From Neofusicoccum parvum (lineage: Eukaryota; Ascomycota; Dothideomycetes; Botryosphaeriales; Botryosphaeriaceae), in the NCBI GenBank assembly GCA_020912385.1, contig CP087214.1, forward strand, positions 62,001-126,000: a stretch of DNA of 64,000 bases, read 5' to 3'. A program made the position numbers and the translations under genes. A model generated the notes under the pieces. That model was not told the origin of the DNA and ran no database searches. It saw nothing but the letters and a program-made list of their open reading frames with translations. Of this stretch, positions 46,360 through 55,256 are shown piece after piece. Each line of letters opens with the position of its first letter. The stretch's first letter is position 1.

Positions 46360-46896
46360 CTACTGTGTAACCGGGGCTGGTAGGTTTGTCACACGCGTTG
46401 TTGCGGCAGAGACGGACGGTAGGCTATTGCTTAGGGCTACCAGCGGGGCCGCTCCTCGGAGCACGCTGGCGTAGGTGGTGTTGATCTGTAACTGTGAGCT
46501 TAGGTTCCTGCGCGTCGTCTCTACGAGTGCTGCCGTCTGCTTTTCCATCTTCCCCATACGCTCCTCCATTTTGGCCTGTGTTTCTTCGGATATTTCAAGC
46601 GCGTTAGACAGCCGTCTGATCTCCTCCTCATTCCCAGCGCCTTGTTCAATCAGGGCTTCGTTCTGTTCGGTAAGCGCTCTGTTTTGCTCAATAACGACGC
46701 GTAGCAAGTCGATGATGTCGTCTAAAGTTGCTTCCTTTGACATTTCAGGTGCACTTGACGCGTGAGACCGGCGTTGAGTGGTAGGTTTGCCGCGATGGAG
46801 GGCGCGATAGTCGGGGCGGTCGCGTTGGAGACGCGCTGCGCGTCGCGACGCGCCAACGGTCGCGAACCCACCACCACCGTCGTCGTCCGCCGACAT
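46360..46896 (-). CDS. LINE-3b ORF1, open N-terminal part (178 aa)
   Basis: An open frame MSADDDGGGGFATVGAS, a basic stretch, then a heptad-like coiled coil (LLRVVIEQNRALTEQNEAL, ISEETQAKMEERMGKMEKQ), ending at a TAG near 46360 after PAPVTQ. The same frame continues past that stop as gag-like sequence with zinc knuckles (to about 45640), damaged by further stops and Cys-to-Tyr changes. This part has far less RIP than ORF2 of the same copy. ORF1 proteins bind element RNA; this one is truncated. Confidence 0.7.
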   Translation of the reverse strand: MSADDDGGGGFATVGASRRAARLQRDRPDYRALHRGKPTTQRRSHASSAPEMSKEATLDDIIDLLRVVIEQNRALTEQNEALIEQGAGNEEEIRRLSNALEISEETQAKMEERMGKMEKQTAALVETTRRNLSSQLQINTTYASVLRGAAPLVALSNSLPSVSAATTRVTNLPAPVTQ

Positions 46897-47046
46897 TGCA
46901 GGGCAGAGAAAGTCGAATTCGCGATTGCGAGGGTCTCGTACGGGGTGGAGTGATGGTGGTGTAGTCGCTTTTCTTTAGGTGTGGGTACAAGGTCGGTATG
47001 GTGTAGTAACAAGGCAAGTGGTAAAACGCATGTGGAACAAGGAGAT

Positions 47047-47123
47047 AAAACACGTGATTGCAGACCAATATAGTTGATAGTAAAGAAAGAACGCGTGTAT
47101 AACAAAAGCAAAGAAAACACGTG
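47047..47123 (-). promoter_or_regulatory. LINE-3b leader with two CACGTG boxes and a CCAAT motif
   Basis: AAAACACGTGATTGC followed by AGACCAATATAGTTGAT, then TAAAGAAAGAACGCGTG and a second AAAACACGTG. The E-box and CCAAT-type pair is kept in four places in the window; a promoter role is inferred from position. Confidence 0.45.
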
Positions 47124-47138
47124 TTCCGGGTGACAGTC

Positions 47139-48768
47139 TCAACTCGGCATGAGTGTAACCGATTTGTTGTATAGAAACTTCTCAATGCCATATCGCCCAA
47201 AACTGCTCCCCCAACCACTACCTTTAACGCAAGTTACTGGCCCGCCCACTAAGCGAAAACGTCAGCAAACGGTATGGGCAATCTTATACCGGCGGTAGGC
47301 TGCGAGAAGTGACTTACACTCTGCTCCAACTGTCATATCATTCACCTTCACCATACCAAACTCAAGCTCCCTCGCTATGCGCAAGCCACGTTCATAGCTT
47401 CCAGTAAAAACCGATGCAGCTAGCCCACCTGATCGGGAGTTAGCCTCGACGATTGCTGCTCCTTCATTCTCGACAGCGACTAGAAATGCGGTAGGCGCGA
47501 ACGCTTCCTCAGCAGAGATAGTTGAGTGTTCGTCAACGTCGGTTAGAATGGAAAGGTGTACCGATGCAGGCCCGGTCATTTCACTGTTTCCAAGTAGAAA
47601 TTTAGCCCCTCGAGCAACTGCGTCATCTATGACCGCCTTAGCTTTCCCCGCATGAGCGTTCGAAACTGCGGACTCTCCGGACGGGATGTCTTGGATGGCT
47701 CCCTTGAGCAACTCCACGAATTCATCCTTCACTGACGACTGAACGATGATGCGTTCAGTAGAGAAGCAGATCTGGCCATGGTGCATTATCGCTCCTCTGG
47801 CACATAGTGCTGCAGCAAGCTGCAAATTTGCATCATCAAGCACAATTGCTGGGCTCTGATCTCCCAGTTCCATCCAGATCGGCTTGAGATATGTCGCGGC
47901 CATCTTCGCGATGATTCTTCCCACTTGTGAGCTTCCAATGAACTCTACCTGCCGGAGGGCAGGGTGTGCGATGATTGCCTCTGTAACAGGACCAGCGGCG
48001 GGCCTGTCCGCCATAATTAAGTTCACAGATCCTGGAGGGAACCCAGCCTCGTGGAAAACTTCTGCAACGAAGTGGTGAGTCCACGGAGATAGCTCAGATG
48101 CTTTCACCACGACGCTGCAACCTGCTGCAAGAGCTGTCGCGATGCCTTGCGCACACAACGAAATCGCTGCATTCCACCTAAGCAAGCCATGAACGTCAGC
48201 AGATAGACCGAGACAGCGCTGCATGAAGTTTGTGTTTGCAAAACATCCTGCACTTTTATGAAGCGCTCAGACTGTGTATATAGACTTACGGTGGGATCAG
48301 CAACACTGGCCCTACAGGCTCTTTGAAAACTAGAGAAGTTTTCCCTGAATGCGAATTCTGAACGTCTCCAACAAGAACCATTGAAACAGCTCCAGCTATC
48401 TCATGGATAATTGCTGAAATGTACTTTGCGTTCGTACAGGCCCATGCCTCGCTGCAGCTTGTCTCAGACATTTGTCGTTGCATGCCTTCCTCAGCTCTTT
48501 TGTCAAAAATCTCTGCAGCACGCAGCAAGAGACGTCGTCGTTCGAATACCGGAATAGATTTATACGTTTTGAAAGCTTTGGCAGCACACTCGATGGCGTG
48601 CGTCGCAACTTCGATGCTGGCAGTCTGGCCATAGTGCAGGACGTTCTGTGCTGGGGCGGATACCACTGGAAAGCTCGTTGACGAGGATAGCACGATTGGT
48701 TGTCCATCTATGATGCTCGAAACGCACAAGTTTCCGATATCATCATTGAGTAAGGTTTGGAGTTTCAT
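47139..48768 (-). CDS. Aldehyde dehydrogenase (NAD(P)-dependent, 482 aa)
   Basis: Oxidises aldehydes to acids; closest by eye to fungal salicylaldehyde/vanillin-type ALDHs. My exons are 48768-48290, 48177-47318 and 47248-47139, introns 112 nt (GTAAGT...CTTAG) and 69 nt (GTAAGT...CTTAG). The total of 1449 nt is open. Without intron 2 the protein would end early and lose its true C-terminus SFGRYGIEKFLYNKSVTL. The coenzyme loop is GSSQVGRIIAK. The general base is E263 in MELGDQSP and the catalytic thiol C297 in GQICFSTER, with the family's usual spacing of 34. The normally invariant ELGGK/ELGGQ reads ELGDQ, a Gly-to-Asp change beside the active-site Glu. It is divergent from the short-chain dehydrogenase at 49492. 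Its 3' end is only about 15 bp from the LINE-3b leader. Confidence 0.9.
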
Positions 48769-49491
48769 GTTCGACCGTAAAGATTCTTGTCGTACGAAGA
48801 TGTAAATTGATTGAATGGTCTCGAAGACTCTCCGAGAGTACAGGAAGATATATATAATCTTATTAGAAAATTTAGCGAAATATAGCCTGCTGCCTACGTG
48901 TACATTCGGGATATAGCTTCTAAAGTTTTCCGATTGGCTCGGATTCCTCTTGAACCCGAATCCGTTCCGAGAAGGGGTAATAAACGTAGGAGTCGTATTA
49001 TAATACATGGAAAATTCTAAAGGAGCAATTCCATTACACCGTAGTTAAATTCCGTGCATTGATAGTAGGTATACGAGTTATAAATTCCCCTGAATCTAAG
49101 AAAGTTAGTTAGTACTACGCTTTAATCAAGATTAAAAAAGGTCTAGTTATAAAGTATAGAAATGCTATAAATAATATCTAACTAGAACGCTTGCCTAGAT
49201 TAGGCTTATCTATACTTATAGGGGTTTTCTAGACAAGTAGGTTTTCTTTCTAATTGTAGCGTTTTACCGCACGCTAAAGGCTTTCCCGGATGAGTAGGGC
49301 TTTCCCGGACGAGTAGGGATTTCCCGGACGAGTAGGCCGGAACCTTGCGCATGGAGGCGGTAGGGAATAATATCTAGACTCTAAGTCTATAAAATACTCT
49401 AAATCAAAGCGTACTACGATTTTTCGATTATTCCTCAACTAGTATATCACTCAGGACTCTTGATCGCCATTTTCATCGAGGAATATTCACC
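48769..49491. promoter_or_regulatory. Shared divergent promoter region of ALDH and SDR genes
   Basis: 723 bp between the two start codons. 49020-49270 is AT-rich with CTAG-type RIP signatures. The 19-bp repeats at 49279-49335 lie about 155-215 bp upstream of the SDR start. Confidence 0.5.
49279..49335 (+). repeat. Three 19-bp direct repeats in the ALDH/SDR intergenic region
   Basis: GGCTTTCCCGGATGAGTAG, GGCTTTCCCGGACGAGTAG and GGATTTCCCGGACGAGTAG, head to tail. A decayed fourth copy (GGGTTTTCTAGACAAGTAG) lies about 60 bp upstream, differing by transitions. Each holds CCCGGA, so a zinc-cluster binding site is conceivable. Confidence 0.75.
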
Positions 49492-50526
49492 ATGTCAGCA
49501 CCTCCAATTTCTTTTCTTTACCAGATGCTACGTAGCCAGATCTGTACTACGATCCCCAAACCAAGCGCATCTTTTGAAGGCCGTACTGTTATCGTCACTG
49601 GCGGTAACAGCGGTCTCGGACTCGAGACTGCCCGCTCCATCGTCTCTCTTGGTGCCGATAAAGTAATTATCACCTCCCGCTCTTTCGACCGCGGTAAAGC
49701 AGCCGCCAAGGACATCATCGCGACAACAGGCCGCAACCCCTCCATTGTGGAAGTATGGACCCTGGACCTATGCTCCTTCGACTCTGTCCGCGCCTTAGGC
49801 AAGCGTATAAAGGACGAACTGCCCCGGCTTGACGCTCTTATTTGCAACGCCGGCATATTCACGAGAGTATTTTCTCTTACCCAGGACCACGAGACCTGCA
49901 TTAGCGTTAACGTTATCGCTACCTTCCTCCTTGCACTCATGGTCTTGCCTAAACTTAAGGAGACGGCGGTCGCGACGCACACCAAGACGCACCTCGTCGT
50001 AGTCTCTTCCGACGCCCACTGGTTCACCGACTTCGGCGAGGAGGGTAGCATCCCTACGGGGCAGCTCTTCGCGCCGGGCACAGGCTTAAACGATGAGCGC
50101 ACCGCCCGCATGGGCACGCGCTACGAGCTTAGCAAGCTGCTTGACCTCCTCGTGGTCCGCGAACTCGGACATGATCCCTTACTCGCCGGTCGCGCGGACT
50201 ACCCGGTCATCATCACCGCACCGAATCCGGGCTGGTGCGAGTCGGACTTACGACGCGAATTTTATGAAGGACCCAGGCTGACGGCGTGCACGATCAAGGC
50301 TATGGACCTGGTTTTGCAGCGATCCAGTGAGGAGGGATCAAGGGTCTTTGTAACCTCCGCGAGCGCAGGCGAGGACTTCCACGGGCAGTACATCAGTGAT
50401 GGCAAGGTGGCAGATCCCTCATACTTCGTAAGGAGTGAGAAGGGTAAAAGGGTCCAGAGTAGAGTTTGGAAGGAGCTAAAGGATGAGCTCGAGAGAATTG
50501 AACCGGGCATTACAGAGAATGTATAA
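49492..50526 (+). CDS. Short-chain dehydrogenase/reductase (344 aa)
   Basis: An NAD(P)-dependent oxidoreductase of the retinol-dehydrogenase/WW-oxidoreductase-like fungal SDRs; the substrate is not predictable. An intact single exon starting at the ATG of CACCATGTCAGC. Nucleotide-binding TGGNSGLG is at residues 36-43, with DLCSFDSV after beta-4 and CNAG in place of NNAG. The catalytic Ser lies in VVVSSDAHW and the catalytic Tyr-Lys pair in YELSK (Y211, K215). NPGWCESDLRREF matches the usual NPG motif after the active site. The GC-rich codon use shows no RIP. It is paired divergently with the aldehyde dehydrogenase, so the two may act in one aldehyde/alcohol conversion (inference). Confidence 0.93.
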   Translation: MSAPPISFLYQMLRSQICTTIPKPSASFEGRTVIVTGGNSGLGLETARSIVSLGADKVIITSRSFDRGKAAAKDIIATTGRNPSIVEVWTLDLCSFDSVRALGKRIKDELPRLDALICNAGIFTRVFSLTQDHETCISVNVIATFLLALMVLPKLKETAVATHTKTHLVVVSSDAHWFTDFGEEGSIPTGQLFAPGTGLNDERTARMGTRYELSKLLDLLVVRELGHDPLLAGRADYPVIITAPNPGWCESDLRREFYEGPRLTACTIKAMDLVLQRSSEEGSRVFVTSASAGEDFHGQYISDGKVADPSYFVRSEKGKRVQSRVWKELKDELERIEPGITENV

Positions 50527-50798
50527 TAGGACATGAGCTTAGTCTGCTTCCTCGTCCAGGAAACCAAGGGTCTGTCGAGCGTATGGACGACCTCTTCGGC
50601 GTCACCGAACTCGTCAAGGACATTGAGGGCGCCGACGCTAACTCGACGACCCGCCGCTCGCCCAACCCGGATAAGAAGAATAGCGTTGAGTATGTTGAAT
50701 TCTGATGAGATGAAATGCGTGAATTAATTATAATAAGTGAATGAATAACTGAATTCTTAAGTGACTAGAGACTATAATAATAAAAATATAATTACGTT
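50527..50798. other. Intergenic spacer
   Basis: AT-rich 3' flank of the SDR gene; nothing recognised before the solo LTR. Confidence 0.5.
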
Positions 50799-51051
50799 TG
50801 TTGAACAAACAGCCTAAGGGCTACTACACCTGGGTGGATTTCAGCTGTAGAGCGAGTTGGTTTCCTAGAGAAGCAATCTGGTTGGGAAACCAAAGGTCCG
50901 AAAAGGACCAGATTGGCGAGAGCCAATTGGGGTTTAGTGTAGCACGTGACGCACACGTATATCTTCCGTGTACGGCTAACAGGTAGAAGAATTAAACGAC
51001 TCATCGTGGACTATCTCTATACCGCTACTATGAACCCTTATTATTTAAACA
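50799..51051 (+). mobile_element. Solo LTR (copy 2), homologous to 5696-5947
   Basis: It starts TGTTGAACAAAC and ends TTTAAACA. It is less mutated than copy 1: copy 1 mostly has T or A where this copy has C or G. Flanking 5-mers (ACGTT and TTTAT) do not form a target duplication. Confidence 0.8.
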
Positions 51052-51099
51052 TTTATCCTAGTTATTGCTTTGCCTTGTAAGGGAAATCGGTGAAGATAG

Positions 51100-53205
51100 T
51101 AGTAGAATTTTAATATTTCTTTAACCGCCCGCGCACAGGCTACACGACGACTAATTAGAGTAGAGAGAATAGGAAAGAGGGCTAGTTCCTATAAAGTATA
51201 GGTCTTAGGGATTCTAACTAAAGTAAGGCACTAGATTAAGAGCTTTATAGAGAATAGAATAGCCTTAATATCGTTTAATAACTATACTAAGCTAGCTATA
51301 GCTCTTAATTATTCTAGTCTTCCTTAAGGCTTACTTCTCTTACTAATTCTCTTTACCTTCTACAACGCTAACCTAGTTGACCAGCCAGTTAACTTTACTA
51401 GAGGATTATCTACCTATATTAATAATTACTACTAGTGGCAAACAAGCCTATCTATAAGTAAAAACCTTATAGCTTTATAAAGAGAGAATATACTAAGAAT
51501 ATAGTACTAGGTAGAGCAAACTAGATTAAGCTTTAAAGTAGATAAGATAGAGCTTATATACTTTATAAGAAGTCTAGACCAGAACTACTTAGGAGTAATA
51601 GTCATGGGTAATTATATAATTAAGCCTAAGTAAGAAGTAAAGCTATTAGGAGTTATCTTTAACTAGTAACTCCGCTGGAGAGCCTATATTTAGAGAGCTA
51701 CCACACGAGTAACTAAGACCTACCTAGCTATAGGTAGACTAAGGCATCTTTGACCAAAGCAGATACGCTAGCTCTATCAAGCATACGTAATTCCTCAACT
51801 GGACTACGCCTCAACCGTCTGGCACTCCCCAAAGAAATATAAATGGCAAGTAGCAGTGCTCTCTAGGATTCAGCGGCTGGCAACAACTAAGGCTATTTCA
51901 GCCTTCCAAACCGTTTCAACTGAAGCACTAGACTACGAGAACTTTCTCCTACCAATAAAGCTACGCCTATATGCTAGGGCAGAGAGGGTCATCACTAACC
52001 TCAAAACACTCCCAACCTCTCATCCATGCAAGACGCTTGTCAACAAAACAACATCAACACTCAATCTGGCAGTCAGCTTCCTGAGCCCACTAAATGCAAC
52101 CCTCAAGTTACAAAGCCCAGGCCAGGCTGAGGAGACTGAAGTAATTGACACATGCCCCCTTACACCATGGAAACCCCTGATACTAGACAACATCCAACTG
52201 CAGCTACCCAAATCTCAGACCCTAGAGGTTTTCAAGGAGGAGCTTGAACGAGACGGGGCCAAGAGGATCTTCACGGACGCATCTCAAGTAAAAGGACAAC
52301 TTGGAGCAGCTGCGGTAATCCTCAACCAGGAGCAGAGAATCCATAGACAAGCCCAGAAAGGGGTTGGCTCCAGCAAGTTTTACAGCATCACGGCCGCTGA
52401 GCTTATCGCTATTAACACCGGCATGGAGCTAGCAGTGGAGCAGAACCTCGAAGAAGGCAACTCAAATCCAGCAACATACATAATCTACAGCGACTCAAAG
52501 GCAGCCCTACAAGCACTAGCAGACCCACACAAGCGACGATCAGGTCAAGGCATAGCACGGTCAATTACAGAAACAGCCAAGCATATCAAGGATAGCCATC
52601 AAATCAGCTTCTCTCTCCAATGGGTGCCAAGCCACAGTGGGATCAGAGGGAATGACGAAGCGGATAGGCTCGCTAAAGCTGCAACCACACGCCTTAGAGA
52701 ACACAGCTTTGGACCACTGGCATCACTTCAGGCCCAGGCAGCCAAGGAAACAGCACACGCAACCTGGGCAGCACAATGGGAAATCTCAGACAAAGGCCAG
52801 CACCTCCGAGGCATCGACACAGCCCCACCAGGCCCTCATACCCGGCACCTATACGACAAGCTCCCACGGAGCCAGACAGGCCTTCTTGCCCAGCTACGAA
52901 CTGGACACTGCTGGCTCAGTCAGCACCGCACTCGAATGGGCCGAATTGACAATGACCAATGCGAATGTGGAGAAGTGGAATCAGTATCCCACGTCCTTCT
53001 TGACTGCTTCCTGCTCCAGCAACGCCGGCAAAAGATGTATGAAGACAGTGGATTAGAGCAGAACAATTTATCTGCTCTACTAGGTGGCAAGCCTCTACGC
53101 AACACAGCAACCACCCAGAGTAAAAGTTATAAAGGGAATACAACAGCATCACGGTACTATACCTAATCTAGCAACTAACGTACACGTGATTTCCAACAAC
53201 ACTTC
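51100..53205 (+). mobile_element. LINE-4 copy b: 5' half RIP-mutated, 3' half intact
   Basis: 51100-51760 is reverse transcriptase sequence saturated with CTAG/TTA-type changes (for example TYLAIGRLRHL followed by TAG). From about 51780 the sequence is nearly clean, with QAYVIPQLDYAS leading into the open RNase H frame. 53144-53205 is the 3' UTR, repeated at 11607-11665. The 5' part of ORF2, the endonuclease and ORF1 are absent. Confidence 0.85.
51856..53166 (+). CDS. LINE-4b ORF2 C-terminal part: RNase H and Cys tail (436 codons open)
   Basis: The open frame begins LSRIQRLATTKAISAF, the connection region after the reverse transcriptase. RNase H motifs are all present: FTDASQVKGQLGAAAV (first Asp), AAELIAINTGMELA (Glu), IYSDSKAALQAL (Asp) and QWVPSHSGIRGNDEADRLA (His and last Asp). 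It ends with the tail RIDNDQCECGEVES then HVLLDC. In the intact element this RNase H would remove the RNA strand after reverse transcription. Not a gene of its own: the first in-frame Met is internal, and the upstream part of the frame is broken. Confidence 0.82.
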   Translation: MLSRIQRLATTKAISAFQTVSTEALDYENFLLPIKLRLYARAERVITNLKTLPTSHPCKTLVNKTTSTLNLAVSFLSPLNATLKLQSPGQAEETEVIDTCPLTPWKPLILDNIQLQLPKSQTLEVFKEELERDGAKRIFTDASQVKGQLGAAAVILNQEQRIHRQAQKGVGSSKFYSITAAELIAINTGMELAVEQNLEEGNSNPATYIIYSDSKAALQALADPHKRRSGQGIARSITETAKHIKDSHQISFSLQWVPSHSGIRGNDEADRLAKAATTRLREHSFGPLASLQAQAAKETAHATWAAQWEISDKGQHLRGIDTAPPGPHTRHLYDKLPRSQTGLLAQLRTGHCWLSQHRTRMGRIDNDQCECGEVESVSHVLLDCFLLQQRRQKMYEDSGLEQNNLSALLGGKPLRNTATTQSKSYKGNTTASRYYT

Positions 53206-53293
53206 TCAAACCAGTAACCAAACAATTGTGCTCAACAATCACTTAACGGTCCAGCGTCATGTCAGTTCTTGATAGTGACGGTGATAGTGAATT

Positions 53294-54016
53294 CTATGGA
53301 AGATCGTGGTAATGATCCTGAAGCCATTCCACTATCGGGATGACGGTTCCCCCTTTGAACGGCCCACTTAGAGGGTTTTGAGCGCATCCTAAAGGCGTCC
53401 TCCCATGCGTATCTCGTAAACCCAGTTCTGAGCCCTTTTTTACCAGAATCTTCGTAATCTCAAGGTGACCTCTCTCAGCTGCGTAGTGGAGTGCTGTCTC
53501 ACCGAAACAATCCGAGATCCTAAAATCCGCTCCTCTTAACAAAAGCAACTCAACGATTGGAGTAAACCCATTTTCAGCAGCGTCATGTAGTGCTACCTTT
53601 CCAAAAATGCCTTGGGTGTTAATATCTGCTCCTTTATCGAGGAGGAGCTTGACGACCTCAAGGTGACCGTTGCTAGCAAATGTGTTCAAGGGGGTCCAGC
53701 CATCATTGGTTGAGACTGAAGGGTCTGCGCCTTTCTCAAGGAGGAGCTTGACGACCTCGACGTGACCGTTCCTAGCAGATATGTTCAAGGGGGTCCCGCC
53801 ATCACTGGTTGGCACTGAAGGGTCCGCGCTATTCTCAAGGAGGAGCTTGACGACCTCGAGGTGACCGCTATTAGCAGATGTGTTGGCGTAAGCAACCTTG
53901 CAGGAGTTGATAGGTGAAACCAGAACGGCATCACTCATGTCCCTTGCAACGATTATGAAACTTGGTAACTCCATGTACTTAAGCAAGCCGCTCCTCTTCT
54001 CCTCTCTAGTAATCAA
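53294..54016 (-). CDS. Ankyrin-repeat protein, probably a fragment (240 aa)
   Basis: Five to six ankyrin repeats of 33 aa in a row (GHLEVVKLLLENSADPSV, GHVEVVKLLLEKGADPSV, GHLEVVKLLLDKGADINT, then more diverged copies), ending HYHDLP. The first three are nearly identical at the DNA level, with a 99-bp period. Ankyrin arrays mediate protein binding and form the C-terminus of many fungal NACHT proteins. No NACHT domain lies upstream: the frame starts at 54016 and abuts the NB-ARC relic on the other strand. It may be the 3' part of a rearranged NLR gene, or a short ankyrin gene. The start codon is uncertain. Confidence 0.65.
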   Translation of the reverse strand: MITREEKRSGLLKYMELPSFIIVARDMSDAVLVSPINSCKVAYANTSANSGHLEVVKLLLENSADPSVPTSDGGTPLNISARNGHVEVVKLLLEKGADPSVSTNDGWTPLNTFASNGHLEVVKLLLDKGADINTQGIFGKVALHDAAENGFTPIVELLLLRGADFRISDCFGETALHYAAERGHLEITKILVKKGSELGLRDTHGRTPLGCAQNPLSGPFKGGTVIPIVEWLQDHYHDLP

Positions 54017-54049
54017 TCAAGTCAAATCTTTTCTCAACAGACCTTTGCA

Positions 54050-55000
54050 CGCTGCACATCCACCGTTTTCCGCAATAACCTCCATGGTCTTCCATTGGCT
54101 CTTGCTCAAGCTGGAGCGTATATTGGGTTGAATGGTATAACTGCAGCTCAGTACTTAAAACTTTACAGTGACACGTGGACAGCACTCATGAAGAGTCACA
54201 AATTCTCGCTTCCAGAGTACAAAAACCGGACTATCTTAACTACATGGAAGCTTTCATATGATCAAGTGAAGGCTAAAAGCGATGAGGCTGCCGGCTTACT
54301 CAAGCTTTGGGGCATGCTCGATCCATCCAGCCTTTGGTTTGAGCTTATAGAGGCGACAAACCGAGTACACGAGGATATTGAGGTTCCCTCTTGGCTTCAA
54401 TCGCTTGCAGAACAGCAATTGAGCTACATTGAAGCAGTAGGTCTACTTACACAGTACTGCCTTGTTAGAAAGACCGAGGGAGGTCAGGAGCACTCAATGC
54501 ATCCAGTTCTCCACCAGTGGTGTTCCACTTTGGTAGAAGGAAGAGAAACAGAGCGCCTAAGATGGGTTGCAGCGAGCCTTATTGCAGAGATAGTGCCGGC
54601 AGACAACCATCCGGATGCGTGGAAGATATAAAAACGCATCTACCCACATGGAAACGAGATTTATAGATGGATTCAAGGCGTTCGAGGGGCAGTAGGTGAG
54701 GCAGAGGCCGGCGTCTATTTAAGCATTGGTATATTGTTCTTATACTATGCGGAGCTGCCCAAAACCGAGGAGATGTACCAGCGGGCGCTCGATGGATACG
54801 AGAAGGCGCTTGGGCCGGACCACACGTCGACGCTCTTGACGGTCGGCAACTTGGGCAACCTCTACTCTGATCAGGGCAAGCTGAAGGAGGCCGAGGAGAT
54901 GTACCGACGGACGCTCGATGGATACGAGAAGGCGCTCGGGCCGGACCACGCGTCAACTCTACGCGTTCGTAAACGCTTAGAGGACCTTCATTTAAAATAG
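54050..55000 (+). pseudogene. NB-ARC/TPR (STAND) protein pseudogene, 3' part
   Basis: It starts inside the NB-ARC domain at the GLPLALAQAGAYI motif (about 54085-54120, preceded by an apparent frameshift), continues through the winged-helix region (TWKLSYDQV, EAAGLLKLWGMLDP, MHPVLHQWC) and reaches two TPR units (EEMYQRALDGYEKALGPDH and EEMYRRTLDGYEKALGPDH). A TAA at 54629-54631 interrupts an otherwise continuous frame that resumes as KRIYPHGNEIYRW. The P-loop and any N-terminal effector domain are missing. The two TPR units are almost identical over 126 bp. Fungal NB-ARC/TPR proteins are NLR-like sensors in incompatibility and innate responses. Confidence 0.75.
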
Positions 55001-55256
55001 AGGAAAATCCAAGGGGAAAAGAAGCATTCGATGTCTCGTTTTTTCGTCGCTTTCGATCGCAATAGATATTTATTCTTTCTGTCAGGCTAGGTACATCCTT
55101 ACTCTCTTATTACAGACCTCCTATACTTCATGTAATCTTATGTAGCTTAAGTAGTGCCTCCCCCATCTGTCTCTATAGCTTCAATCGATCATCTTTATTC
55201 TTTGACAAGACCTTCGCCACTTGACACTTTCTAACTTCACTTCTTTACTGAAAGGT
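55001..55256. other. AT-rich spacer
   Basis: No gene recognised between the NB-ARC/TPR relic and the DUF3435 relic. Confidence 0.5.

Larger units (their letters stand above)
41401..47125 (-). mobile_element. LINE-3 copy b: full-length, ORF2 RIP-mutated
   Basis: Runs from the 3' terminus (TTCATACACCCCGTCGG on the plus strand) through ORF2 (about 42000-45620) and ORF1 (about 45620-46900) to the leader with two CACGTG motifs (47047-47123). Domains correspond one to one with copy a. ORF2 is full of stops. No target duplication found. Confidence 0.88.

Noticed and set aside
46762..46953. Plus-strand 63-codon frame over the start of LINE-3b ORF1
   Set aside because: Antisense shadow of ORF1; no independent support.
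50533..50727. 64-codon frame after the SDR gene
   Set aside because: Short, low-complexity Arg/Ser/Thr-rich, no motif; probably 3' untranslated sequence.
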